Source: an uncultured bacterium
GTDB lineage: Bacteria > Verrucomicrobiota > Kiritimatiellia > RFP12 > CAIWXQ01
Length of the DNA stretch: 64,000 nucleotides
Assembly (NCBI GenBank): GCA_903916675.1
Contig: CAIWXQ010000006.1
Span: 1 to 64,000, forward strand
Direction: 5' to 3'
Part shown: positions 25,581 to 33,804 of the stretch, in pieces
Numbering within the stretch: the first letter of the stretch is position 1
How the letters are laid out: each line of letters begins with the position of its first letter
Notes under the pieces: model-generated
Told to the model about the DNA's origin: nothing
Databases searched by the model: none
The model's input: only the letters and a program-made list of their open reading frames with translations
Program-made: the position numbers and the translations under genes

Positions 25581-25698
25581 CTGTGTTCAGGATCGCCTGG
25601 CGCGCCAAGTCCCCGAGTGGGTCGAACGGAAAACAGCGAGACCGGAAACCGCCGGAACCGCTGGCGCCGCCCCTTTGTCGCGAAGGAGATCCACCAAT

Positions 25699-25852
25699 TG
25701 TGAACCGGCACGTCTTCTGGCTCCCGGCGTCCAACCTCCGCCCCGCCTTCTCCTCCGCCCGTGCGGGGAATGGCGTCTGTCAGGGGCGTTGTAGCCGGTT
25801 ACAGCGGCGCGACCGCGTCCGATTTGCACGGACTTCCGTTTGCCGGTTCACA
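25699..25852 (-). promoter_or_regulatory. Cobalamin riboswitch
   Basis: Read on the minus strand: a perfect 12-bp closing stem TGTGAACCGGCA / TGCCGGTTCACA (25841-25852 with 25699-25710); core GGAAGTCCGTGCAAATC and GCGGTCGCGCCGCTGTAA, which match the conserved GGAAnnnGGTGnAAnTCC and CCCGCnACTGTAA elements; then GGGAGCCAGAAGACGTGCC, matching the AGCCAGGAGACCTGCC element. It lies about 300 bases upstream of the likely receptor start on the same strand. Binding of adenosyl- or other cobalamin would be expected to switch off the btuB-exbBD-tonB-btuFCD run. Confidence 0.88.
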
Positions 25853-25892
25853 CCTGTCAACGCCCGCAACATACGGCGGCGGAAGGTGGATG

Positions 25893-26288
25893 TCAATTCA
25901 GATGCTGCTCATAGAGCTCGATCGGCAGGCCGTCGGGATCGGCGCAAAAGGTAAAGCGCGCGCCGGTGAGTTCATCGGTCCGGATCGGCTCCGCCGCTAC
26001 GCCTTCTGTTGCGAGCGCGGCCACGCTGGCATCGATGTCCGTCACGGTGAACGCCAGGTGTCGCAGGCCACGTGCCTCGGGGTAGGAGAGTCGGGGCGGC
26101 GCGCCGGGAAATGAGAAGAGTTCAATCTGGCCGCCGCCGGGGATGGCGAGGTCCAGTTTGTGGGATTGTCGCGCCGCGCGATACGTCTCGGCTACCACGG
26201 TGAGGCCGAGCACCTGGGTGTAGAATTTTTTTGCGCGCGCGTAATCCGAACAGATGACCGCAACGTGATGCAGGCGGGAGACGGTCAT
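25893..26288 (-). CDS. VOC-family protein (YaeR/glyoxalase-like)
   Basis: 131 residues, one vicinal-oxygen-chelate domain: two beta-alpha-beta-beta-beta modules starting LHHVAVICSDYARAKKFYTQ and LRHLAFTVTDIDASVAALA, ending DPDGLPIELYEQ. The candidate metal ligands (His near 8, His near 77, Glu near 126) are in place, so a lyase/isomerase or dioxygenase-like activity is possible. The EAR-G-LRHLAF pattern resembles YaeR-type proteins. Nine bases separate it from the glycosyltransferase upstream, so they are probably co-transcribed. Confidence 0.82.
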   Translation of the reverse strand: MTVSRLHHVAVICSDYARAKKFYTQVLGLTVVAETYRAARQSHKLDLAIPGGGQIELFSFPGAPPRLSYPEARGLRHLAFTVTDIDASVAALATEGVAAEPIRTDELTGARFTFCADPDGLPIELYEQHLN

Positions 26289-26297
26289 GAGGCCCTC

Positions 26298-27479
26298 CTA
26301 TGGCGCGATGCCGGTTGTCTGGGACGTGACATAGTCATAACAAAGGCGGAGGCTGTCGCGGAACTGGTCGAAACGGCGGTTCTGGGCGAGGAGTTCGCGG
26401 CCGCGCAGGCCGAGCTCATGGCGGCGGGCGGGGTCGCGGCCGAGTGCGAGGATGCCGTCGGCGAAGGCCTCGGGCGCAGGACGCGTGAGGAGGGCGGCGT
26501 CGGGCGCGAGGATGTCGCGGTGGGCGGCACAGTCCATGGCCACGATGGCCGTGCCGGATTTCAGGTAATCCAGCAGCCGCATGGGGGCCGAGGCGCCGTC
26601 GCAGTGCGGGGCGGCGAGGATGTCCGAGGCTGCCAGCACGGTGGCAAACTCGGCGGGCGTGGCTGGCGCCAGGAAGGTGACCATGGCGGGTGTCTGTCGA
26701 TTGCCCGGCGCGCGCTGCCAGCGTGCGGTTTCGCGCGGCGTGCCGCCCAGAATGACGAAATGAATGCGGTCGTTTTGTGCGCGGACGCGCGGCAGGGCGG
26801 CGAACAGCGCATCGAGCTCCCGTGCGCCGGCGAACGGGACCGTGCAGGTCACGAGCAAGTCGTCGATCTTGCGCAGGAGCTGCGCGCGGCAGGCGGCGAC
26901 CTGTGCGGCAGTGGGGGCGTCGAGCGCGGAGGGGACGTCGGGGATGCGGCAGGCGCGGCTGCCGCGGCCGAGCGCCTGCAGGGCCGGGACGAACTCGGCG
27001 CCGGCGCCGATGACGGCGTCCGCGCGGCACAGCGCGAATCGCTCGAGGCGCCGATGCAGGCGCAACAGGAGCCGCTGCCAGAGGCCGCCGGGGGTGCGGG
27101 CGGCGTCGGCGTGCTGCTCAACGATGATCGCGCAGCGGCCGATCCAGCCGGCAATCCAGGCAACGGCGCCGGCGTCGTCCAGGCCGTGCACCACGTCATA
27201 GTCGTTGCGCAAAGCCAGCGCAACGGCGCGCGCCAGCAGAAGGAGATCGAAGCCGAACTTGCGCAGCGACGGCCCCTCCGGCAGTGTGCGCGCCAGCAGG
27301 AGGTTCGGCACGTAGAAGACGCGGACGCCGGGAAGGGGGTCGTGCGCACCGATCGGCACGGTCAGGAAATCGACCTCGTAGCCGAGTTGCGTCAGCGCCA
27401 GCAGATTGTGGGCCGTGCGGATGCAGGGCCCGCGCCACGGGAGGAACGGTCTGGAGGAGATGAACAGGACGCGTTTCAT
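26298..27479 (-). CDS. GT-B glycosyltransferase (GT4-like)
   Basis: 393 residues. N-terminal Rossmann half starts KRVLFISSRPFLPWRGPCIR and contains ALRNDYDVVHGLDDAG. The C-terminal half has the nucleotide-sugar region (VTFLAPATPAEFATVLAASD, SAPMRLLDYLKSGTAIVAMD, then DILAPDAALL), typical of GT4 enzymes; the E-x7-E motif is not clean. Probably transfers a sugar to a surface polymer or lipid in the cytosol, but no polysaccharide gene cluster surrounds it. Divergent from the nitronate monooxygenase gene. Confidence 0.75.
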   Translation of the reverse strand: MKRVLFISSRPFLPWRGPCIRTAHNLLALTQLGYEVDFLTVPIGAHDPLPGVRVFYVPNLLLARTLPEGPSLRKFGFDLLLLARAVALALRNDYDVVHGLDDAGAVAWIAGWIGRCAIIVEQHADAARTPGGLWQRLLLRLHRRLERFALCRADAVIGAGAEFVPALQALGRGSRACRIPDVPSALDAPTAAQVAACRAQLLRKIDDLLVTCTVPFAGARELDALFAALPRVRAQNDRIHFVILGGTPRETARWQRAPGNRQTPAMVTFLAPATPAEFATVLAASDILAAPHCDGASAPMRLLDYLKSGTAIVAMDCAAHRDILAPDAALLTRPAPEAFADGILALGRDPARRHELGLRGRELLAQNRRFDQFRDSLRLCYDYVTSQTTGIAP

Positions 27480-27612
27480 AGAGGGGTCTCAAAACTGGAT
27501 GTCGGCGACAGTGTCGAACGGAAAACATGTTACCTGCGGAAAGTCCCGCGGGGAACGGGAAAGTGTATTCTTGTGGCTATCGGCAGAGGAAAAGTCCATA
27601 CTAAACGGCGAA

Positions 27613-29046
27613 ATGCACATCCAGATCCCGAAAATCATTCAGGGCGGCATGGGCGTCGGCGTTTCGAATTGGCGCCTGGCGCAGGCCGTTTCGAAGCTGG
27701 GCCAGCTGGGCGTGGTCTCTGGCACCGGCCTGGACCAGATCCTGGCGCGCCGCCTGCAGGATGGCGACCCCGGCGGGCATGTGCGCCGCGCCTTGGGGCA
27801 TTTCCCGTTCCCCGCCATGGCCCGGCGTATTCAGGATGCCCTCTTCATCCCCGGCGGCAAGAAGCCGGAGGCGCCTTATAAGCTGCCAGGCCAGCACGTT
27901 CTGGCCAAGGGGCGGAGCTGGATGGACGAGCTTTGCATGGCGGCAAACTACGTGGAGGTTTTTCTTGCGCGCGAGGCGCACAATCATCCGGTCGGCATCA
28001 ATTATCTTGAGAAAATCCAGCTGCCGCATCTCTCCTCCCTCTATGGCGCCATGCTGGCCGGCGTGGCGGTGGTCATTGTGGGCGCAGGCATTCCGCAGGA
28101 GATGCCCCGCGTGCTGGACCGGCTCTCCCGCCACGAGCCAGCCGCCTATCCGATTCGCGTGACTGCGGCACTTGCTACGGCCGATTCGCACAAGGAGTTT
28201 GATCCCGCGGCCTTCGCAGAGGCGGGCGCGGCGCTGCCGTCCCTGCAACGGCCGGATTTCCTGCCGATCGTTTCCTCGGATTCGCTGGCCACCATGATGC
28301 TGCGCCGCGCGAGCGGCAGCATCGAAGGGTTCGTGATCGAGGGACCTCTGGCCGGTGGACACAACGCGCCGCCGCGCGGGCAACTGCATCTGACGCCAGA
28401 CGGCCAGCCGGTCTACGGACCGCGCGACACCGTGGATCTGGCCGTGATCCGGAAGCTCGGCCTCCCCTTCTGGCTGGGCGGCGCCTATGCCACGCCGGAG
28501 CGGCTGCAGTTCGCGCTGGCCGAGGGCGCGGCTGGCGTGCAGGTGGGGACGGCCTTTGCGCTCTGCGTCGAATCCGGGCTGCAGCCCGAGCTTCGGCGTG
28601 AACTGGTGCGACAGTCGCTGACCGGGGAGGCGCGGGTCTTCACGGATCCACTGGCATCGCCGGCTGGCTTCCCCTTCAAGGTGGCACAATTGGCGGGGTC
28701 CGCCTCGGATGCAGAGGTCTATCAGCGTCGCCAGCGTATCTGCGATCTCGGCTATCTGCGGGAAGTCTATTGCCGTGCGGACGGCAGCTTCGGGTATCGC
28801 TGTTCCGCGGAACCGGAGGCGAGCTTCCTTGCCAAGGGCGGCAAACTAGCCGATCTGACCGGCCGCAAGTGCATCTGCAACGGTCTGTTTGCCAACATCG
28901 GCATGGGCCAGGTGCTCCCTTCAGGCGAGCGCGAGCCGTTCCTGGTCACGCTGGGCGACGATTTTCTTCAGATCGGCGGCCGCCTCTGCACGGCGGATCA
29001 TCCGGAGTATACCGCCGCGGACGTCGTGCGCCACCTGCTCGGGTGA
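27613..29046 (+). CDS. Nitronate monooxygenase-family flavoprotein
   Basis: 477 residues from 27613 (MHIQIPKIIQGGMGVGVSNW); longer in-frame starts run into the divergent gene. TIM-barrel FMN-binding protein of the NMO/2-nitropropane dioxygenase/FabK-like group: IIQGGMGVGVSNWRLA, EGPLAGGHNAPPRG (His in GGH is the usual catalytic base) and PFWLGGAYATPERLQFALAEGAAGVQVGTAFAL. The C-terminal extension has a Cys-rich stretch (REVYCRADGSFGYRC...GRKCICNGLFANIGMG) found in longer family members and of unknown use. Oxidises alkyl nitronates in characterised relatives; the natural substrate here is unknown. Confidence 0.85.
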   Translation: MHIQIPKIIQGGMGVGVSNWRLAQAVSKLGQLGVVSGTGLDQILARRLQDGDPGGHVRRALGHFPFPAMARRIQDALFIPGGKKPEAPYKLPGQHVLAKGRSWMDELCMAANYVEVFLAREAHNHPVGINYLEKIQLPHLSSLYGAMLAGVAVVIVGAGIPQEMPRVLDRLSRHEPAAYPIRVTAALATADSHKEFDPAAFAEAGAALPSLQRPDFLPIVSSDSLATMMLRRASGSIEGFVIEGPLAGGHNAPPRGQLHLTPDGQPVYGPRDTVDLAVIRKLGLPFWLGGAYATPERLQFALAEGAAGVQVGTAFALCVESGLQPELRRELVRQSLTGEARVFTDPLASPAGFPFKVAQLAGSASDAEVYQRRQRICDLGYLREVYCRADGSFGYRCSAEPEASFLAKGGKLADLTGRKCICNGLFANIGMGQVLPSGEREPFLVTLGDDFLQIGGRLCTADHPEYTAADVVRHLLG

Positions 29047-29065
29047 TTCCGCGACGAGCGGTTGC

Positions 29066-29190
29066 GGACACAGAGAGCATAGAGGAAGACCGAGCACGCA
29101 GAGGGGTCCGACCCCCATTCTGCCTCGCGAGCCTTGTCCGCCCAACCTCGATTCTCGGTGTACTCATCCCGCCTCTGCGGCCTCTGTGTC
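29066..29190. repeat. CACAGAGG palindromic repeat
   Basis: GGACACAGAGAGCATAGAGG on the left and GCCTCTGCGGCCTCTGTGTC on the right; loop holds GGGGTCCGACCCCC, itself a hairpin. Lies in the gap after the nitronate monooxygenase gene. Confidence 0.7.
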
Positions 29191-29245
29191 TTGATCCTTG
29201 TGTTTTCTCTCCGCGTCTTGTGCCGGAGCCGTCTTTTGGAACATA

Positions 29246-29803
29246 ATGTCGGGCATGCGGTACTGGTGGGCCAATCAGAAGCACACGTACGACACCGAGA
29301 TCCGGGGTGGATTTCTCTGGTGCCGGCAGCGCCGCGCCAACGGCACGCGCAATCCGTTCTATGAGAATGTCCGTCTGGCTGCGCCGGGCGACGTGATTTT
29401 TGCTTATCACGACGCGGACATCCGCGCCGTCGGCATGGTGCTGTCGCGGGCGCGCGCCACCGTGCCGCCGGTGGCGCGCGCCGCGCTGGACGGCGCGCCG
29501 GACGTGAAGGGATGGCTGCTCGATGTGGCTTGGCTGGAGCTGAAGCGTCCGCTGCGTCCGGGACTTTTCATGGGGATTCTGGCGTCGCTGCTGCCGGAAG
29601 TGCACGCGCCGCTCACGCCGGCAGGGAAGGGGATTCAGGGCGGGCGCCTGCTGGAGATCCCCGACCGGCTGGCGCGGGCGCTGCTGCAACTGGCGGGCGG
29701 AACGAATCCGGCCGAGCTGGTCAATCCCGACTGGCTGCCGCATCAATTGCGTTTTGGTTTTGCGGAGCCGGAGGAGTTTCTCGATCGTTCGCAGAAGGAG
29801 TGA
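29246..29803 (+). CDS. EVE/PUA-like domain protein related to HNH-endonuclease N-terminal regions
   Basis: 185 residues. RYWWANQKHTYDTEIRGGFL then WCRQRRANGTRNPFYENVRL and PGDVIFAYHDADIRAVGMVL match the N-terminal module that precedes HNH nuclease domains in modification-dependent restriction enzymes; EVE/PUA folds can read modified bases. The nuclease part is missing: after LLEIPDRLARALLQLAGG it ends with no HNH motif. It could be a stand-alone reader or a truncated restriction gene. No methylase or nuclease gene is adjacent. Confidence 0.68.
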   Translation: MSGMRYWWANQKHTYDTEIRGGFLWCRQRRANGTRNPFYENVRLAAPGDVIFAYHDADIRAVGMVLSRARATVPPVARAALDGAPDVKGWLLDVAWLELKRPLRPGLFMGILASLLPEVHAPLTPAGKGIQGGRLLEIPDRLARALLQLAGGTNPAELVNPDWLPHQLRFGFAEPEEFLDRSQKE

Positions 29804-29843
29804 CCACGTAATCTTTCTTTGCCAATGGCTGCGGGAAGTTTTT

Positions 29844-29925
29844 CGGGGTCGCGATCGGCATCGGTATCGATTGCATGTTTGACCCCGCTACCGATCGCGA
29901 CGCCGACCTCGATGCGATGCTGATT
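29844..29925. repeat. GATCGG hexamer hairpin
   Basis: Arm GGGGTCGCGATCGGCATCGG... (29844-29870) pairs with CGATCGCGACGCC and GACCCCG segments at 29881-29910. Same family as 13112-13209 and 17850-17916. Confidence 0.75.
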
Positions 29926-29966
29926 GCGAAAACTCGATAATCTTCGACTTGGAACAGGAGTTCGGC

Positions 29967-30881
29967 ATGTCCCTGCCTGATATCACCCAGCTCAACAAGC
30001 GGTTCGGCGCAGCCGATCGCATCGCCTTCCGCGCCGGCCCCGGTGGTCTGCCAATGGCGGCGCTCGCCGGGCCGCATGGCTCGTGCGAGGTGTCGCTCTA
30101 CGGCGCCCATGTCCTGGCGTACAAGCCCGCCGGCCAGATGCCCGTGCTGTTCGTCAGCCGCAAGGCAGTCTACGAGGCGGGCAAGCCGATCCGTGGCGGC
30201 ATCCCGGTCTGCTGGCCGTGGTTCGGACCGCATCCGACGGCCAGGAGCAAGCCCGCGCACGGCTTCGCGCGCCTGCTGATGTGGTCGGTGCTGACGGCGG
30301 AGTACAGCTCGCAGATGACGGACATCAAGCTCGGCCTGACCGACAGCGAATACACCCGGTCTATCTGGCCGCACACATTCGACCTCACGCTGCGGGTAGT
30401 GCTGGACACGACGCTGCGGGTGGAACTGACAACCGCCAACCGCGACAAGGAACCCATGACGATCACCGAGGCGCTGCATACGTACCTGCAGGTGCGTGAC
30501 GTGGCGCAGGTCAGCGTGGGCGGGCTCGACGGCGTGCCGTATTACGATTCCCTGACCGACCGCAAGCATGCCGCACAGAAGGGCAACATTCACATCCACG
30601 GAGAGACCGACCGCGTCTATCACGATACCGGCTCCGCGTGTTTCGTGGACGACCCCGGCCTGGGCCGCCAGATCGTGGTTGCCAAACGCAACAGCCACTC
30701 TACGGTGGTCTGGAACCCCTGGATCGAGAAATCCAGACGGCTGCCGGACTTCGGTGCCGACGAATACCCCCGGATGCTCTGCGTGGAGACAGCCAACGCC
30801 ATGCAGGCCGCGCTGACGCTGCCGCCCGGAGAGACGCACACCCTGGCTCTCAGCCTGCGCGCGGAGATGAAGACCGCATGA
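29967..30881 (+). CDS. D-hexose-6-phosphate mutarotase (YeaD-like)
   Basis: 304 residues from 29967; AGGAG lies seven bases upstream. Galactose-mutarotase superfamily beta-sandwich: GSCEVSLYGAHVLAYKPAGQ, GKPIRGGIPVCWPWFGPHP, PAHGFARLLMWSV, TITEALHTYLQVRD (catalytic His) and PRMLCVETANA (catalytic Glu). Interconverts alpha and beta anomers of glucose-6-phosphate-type sugars in the cytosol. Its stop overlaps the next start by four bases. Confidence 0.88.
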   Translation: MSLPDITQLNKRFGAADRIAFRAGPGGLPMAALAGPHGSCEVSLYGAHVLAYKPAGQMPVLFVSRKAVYEAGKPIRGGIPVCWPWFGPHPTARSKPAHGFARLLMWSVLTAEYSSQMTDIKLGLTDSEYTRSIWPHTFDLTLRVVLDTTLRVELTTANRDKEPMTITEALHTYLQVRDVAQVSVGGLDGVPYYDSLTDRKHAAQKGNIHIHGETDRVYHDTGSACFVDDPGLGRQIVVAKRNSHSTVVWNPWIEKSRRLPDFGADEYPRMLCVETANAMQAALTLPPGETHTLALSLRAEMKTA

Positions 30882-31309
30882 GTGACACATCCTTCCAGCA
30901 GACCGTGGCCGAAGTCTGCGCCCGCGATCCGCGCTATGCCGCGGAGAGCTACTACTTCCTGCGCGAGGGGCTGGACTTTACGGTCAAGGCGCTCCAGAAG
31001 CCGGCAGAGGGGCCGGAGCGGCACGTCACCGGCCAGGAACTTTCCGACGGCCTGCGCCAGTACGCGCTGCAGGAGTTCGGCCCCATGACGCTGACGGTGC
31101 TGCGCGCCTGGGGGATTCGGCGCACGGAGGATTTTGGCGAGATCGTCTTCAACCTCGTCGAGACCGGCAGGCTCGGCAAGACCGAGAAGGACTCCCGCGC
31201 GGATTTCGCCAGCGTCTACGACTTCTTCGAGGTGTTCGGCAAGCCCTACGAGGTCGAGTCCGAACCCGTCCGTCCGCGCCGCACCCGCCGCAAGCTCGGG
31301 GAGCGGTGA
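30878..31309 (+). CDS. Minf_1886 family protein
   Basis: 143 residues. FQQTVAEVCARDPRYAAESY then YFLREGLDFTVKALQ, HVTGQELSDGLRQYALQEFG and GIRRTEDFGEIVFNLVE match the small conserved Minf_1886 family found almost only in Planctomycetes, Verrucomicrobia and relatives. Function unknown; soluble and mostly helical. Translationally coupled (ATGA) to the mutarotase. A basic tail (RPRRTRRKLGER) suggests nucleic-acid contact, a guess only. Confidence 0.82.
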   Translation: MSDTSFQQTVAEVCARDPRYAAESYYFLREGLDFTVKALQKPAEGPERHVTGQELSDGLRQYALQEFGPMTLTVLRAWGIRRTEDFGEIVFNLVETGRLGKTEKDSRADFASVYDFFEVFGKPYEVESEPVRPRRTRRKLGER

Positions 31310-31490
31310 GCGGCGTGGCTGCCGCAACAGCAGCCGCGACAGAGTCGCCCGATTTTATTTGGAACTCAGGAAATCAGAAACGTGCGGCGACAATGGCGTT
31401 GCCAACGGAACCTTCCTGTTTTCCTGAGTTCCCGATTGAACAAATGTACGCCTCTCTTCGGAGGCTTGGCGGGTGCTTCCTTCGCCAGCT

Positions 31491-31542
31491 GTAGCGGCAG
31501 CTGTGCCAGCCGCCGTCGGCGTGTGACACACGCGCCGCTACA
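31491..31542. repeat. GTAGCGGC palindromic dispersed repeat
   Basis: GTAGCGGCAGCTGTGCCAGC then GCCGTCGGCGTGTGACACAC and GCGCCGCTAC; ends are complementary (GTAGCGGC / GCCGCTAC). Related to 1226-1262. Confidence 0.65.
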
Positions 31543-31575
31543 CCCGGTGGCCCAGCCCTTGTCTGCATGCGGAAC

Positions 31576-32769
31576 TTATTCTTTTCCGCCCCGCTCCAGA
31601 TCCGGCCGCCACTGCCGCAGGAAGCTGATTCCCAGGCCGCGCACGAAGATCGTGGCGGGCAGCAGCAGGATGCCGTTGACGAACGGCAGGAAGAACAGGA
31701 ACCGCCCGCAGCAGCAGAGGCAGCAGGCCGCGGCCAGCAGCAGGTGCAGCAGCAGCACGTAGAGGGTGAGATAGATCGTCATGGCGCCGGGGCGCTCGTT
31801 GCAGAACTCGACGACCACGCGCCAGGCCTCCGTGATTCCCACGCAGCGCCAGTGCATGATCGGGATGGCGAAGTGGTTGACCAGCAGTGTGACGGTCATC
31901 CACAGCGTCAGCACCACGCTTAAGCCCAGCAGCAGCAGGAAGCCGCGTCCGGCCATCGGCCCCGCGAACCCGGCCCCGCGCAGCATCGGCGCATAGACGC
32001 GCACGGCGAGGTCGAGCCACAGCACAACGGTCAGCATGGCCATGAGCGTGTGGAAGATCAGCCGGAACTGGAAGAGCGACCAGCCGACCCGGCGGCCGGC
32101 CGCCCAGCTTTGCGACAGGGTGGCATCCGGCGCGTGCCAGCGCTGCATGACCAGGAAGGCGCCGCGCGCGCGCAGCCAGGCCGTGACAATCGCCAGAGCC
32201 AGCCAGGCGCACGCGGCAACCCGGACGCGTTCCGGCGTGAGCAGCGCGAGAACGCGATCTTTACTCTTTTCCGACACGTTCAGGAGCAGCGCGATCATCT
32301 GATCCGGCGCGGTGCACGATTGGATCTGTGCCTGCAGGACCGCCTGATCAGGCTGCACTTTCTGGATCAGTGCCTCGACTGCCAGGTTGGGTTCGTACAG
32401 GCCGACGATTGAAATCCAGACGCAGAAGGCCATCCCCATCCAGCGCAGGAAGCTGGTGTGGCGGAAGAGGATCTCCCGTGTGTGATCCCACGCCTGCTGC
32501 AGGGCCAGCGAAAAGCTGGGGCGATTGCCCGGCACGCCGGTCAGAGGTGTCGGCTCGCCCGGCAACGGGCTCGACGCCGGCTCGGACGCCGGAAGGTCTG
32601 GCAGCAGGGCCAGTTCCGGCACATGGCGCGCCAGTCGCCACTGTTCGCCGAACGATTCGTTCCAGACGTAGTCGTCGGAGTGTAGCGTGCCCTCGCGGAT
32701 CAGCGCGCGTAGTTCGTCCAGCGACAGGGGGCCGCGCTGGGTGTCGTTGGCGATGCAATACCAAGGCAT
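31576..32769 (-). CDS. GYF-domain membrane protein
   Basis: 397 residues from 32769 (MPWYCIANDT, GGAG upstream). Residues 1-50 are a GYF_2 domain (WYCIANDTQRGPLSLDELRA, VWNESFGEQWRLA), normally a proline-rich peptide binder on the cytosolic side. The rest has about five to six membrane segments, for example MGMAFCVWISIVGL, VAACAWLALAIVTAWL, FLLLLGLSVVLTLWM, YVLLLHLLLAAACCLC. A DUF975/glycerophosphoryl-type membrane region is possible. Function unknown; common in PVC genomes. Confidence 0.72.
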   Translation of the reverse strand: MPWYCIANDTQRGPLSLDELRALIREGTLHSDDYVWNESFGEQWRLARHVPELALLPDLPASEPASSPLPGEPTPLTGVPGNRPSFSLALQQAWDHTREILFRHTSFLRWMGMAFCVWISIVGLYEPNLAVEALIQKVQPDQAVLQAQIQSCTAPDQMIALLLNVSEKSKDRVLALLTPERVRVAACAWLALAIVTAWLRARGAFLVMQRWHAPDATLSQSWAAGRRVGWSLFQFRLIFHTLMAMLTVVLWLDLAVRVYAPMLRGAGFAGPMAGRGFLLLLGLSVVLTLWMTVTLLVNHFAIPIMHWRCVGITEAWRVVVEFCNERPGAMTIYLTLYVLLLHLLLAAACCLCCCGRFLFFLPFVNGILLLPATIFVRGLGISFLRQWRPDLERGGKE

Positions 32770-32862
32770 AAAATTCCACTCCGTCATGGGTCATTTGGGC
32801 CAGACATCTGACACTAAACGGCAACCTACAGCCTGAACCCCTAAGACCCTAACCACCACGAA

Positions 32863-32880
32863 TGACCAATGATTAATGAC
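32863..32880. repeat. TCATTGGTC repeat near pyrD stop
   Basis: AATGACCAATGATTAATGACC, an inverted copy of the TCATTGGTCAGTAG family, begins directly downstream of the pyrD stop. Confidence 0.6.
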
Positions 32881-32883
32881 CCC

Positions 32884-33804
32884 TCATATTCTCACTGACC
32901 CGGTCAGCTCCCGGACGCTGGTCATTCGATGCCGCACGAGGTAGGCCTCGATGCCGGCGATCACCCGCAGCACGGTGCCGGGGTCGGAGAAGGTGGCTGT
33001 GCCGACCGCCACGGCCGCGGCACCGGCGATGAGGAATTCGATGGCCTGCTCGGGGCCGGAGATGCCGCCCATGGCGATGATCGGGATGCGCACGGCCTGG
33101 GCCGCGTCCCAGACGAGCTTCACGGCCACAGGGTGTATGGCGGGTCCGGAGAGGCCGCCGACCTGGTTGGCCAGCACGGGGCGGCGGGTCTCGATGTCGA
33201 TCACCATGGCCGGGATGGTGTTGATGAGCGAGAGCGCGTCCGCGCCGGCGTCGGCCGCGGCCTGGGCAAAGGGCTTGATGCTCGGGACGTTGGGCGCGAG
33301 CTTCGGGATCAGCGGCAGGCGGGTGCGCTGGCGCACGGCGGCGACCAGCGCGGCCACGGTGCGTGGGTCCGCGCCGAACGACGCGCCGCCCTCCTTCACG
33401 TTCGGACAGGAGATGTTGACCTCCAGGCCGGCGACCCCCTCGACGTCGCTCAGGCGCGCGGCGACCTCAGCGTACTCATCCTGGCTGGTCCCCCAGATGT
33501 TGACGATCACCGGTACGCCGGTCTCGCGCAGGAACGGCAGGTAGTCGCGGATGAAACCGACCACGCCGGGTCCCTGCAGGCCGATGGCATTGACCATGCC
33601 GCCGGGCACCTCCACATGGCGCGGTAGCGCGTTTCCTTCCCACGGCTGCAGGCGGATCCCCTTGACAGTGACAGCGCCGAGCGCGCGCAGGTCCACCAGA
33701 TGCGCGTATTCCTTGCCGTAGCCGAAAGTGCCCGAGGCCACGGTCACCGGGTTTTTCATCCGGATGCCGGCGAGGTCGATGGCAAGATCAGGCCGCGCGC
33801 TCAT
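32884..33804 (-). CDS. pyrD: Dihydroorotate dehydrogenase, class 1B catalytic subunit
   Basis: 306 residues from 33804. FMN TIM barrel: NPVTVASGTFGYGKEYA, VNAIGLQGPGVVGF, LEVNISCPNVKEGGASFG (the Cys of the class 1 active site lies in the loop before or around this region), IPIIAMGGISGPEQAIEFL, AVAVGTATFSDP. Oxidises dihydroorotate to orotate in pyrimidine synthesis and passes electrons to PyrK. It overlaps pyrK by four bases, which fits class 1B. Upstream in-frame readings lie inside pyrK and are rejected. Confidence 0.94.
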   Translation of the reverse strand: MSARPDLAIDLAGIRMKNPVTVASGTFGYGKEYAHLVDLRALGAVTVKGIRLQPWEGNALPRHVEVPGGMVNAIGLQGPGVVGFIRDYLPFLRETGVPVIVNIWGTSQDEYAEVAARLSDVEGVAGLEVNISCPNVKEGGASFGADPRTVAALVAAVRQRTRLPLIPKLAPNVPSIKPFAQAAADAGADALSLINTIPAMVIDIETRRPVLANQVGGLSGPAIHPVAVKLVWDAAQAVRIPIIAMGGISGPEQAIEFLIAGAAAVAVGTATFSDPGTVLRVIAGIEAYLVRHRMTSVRELTGSVRI

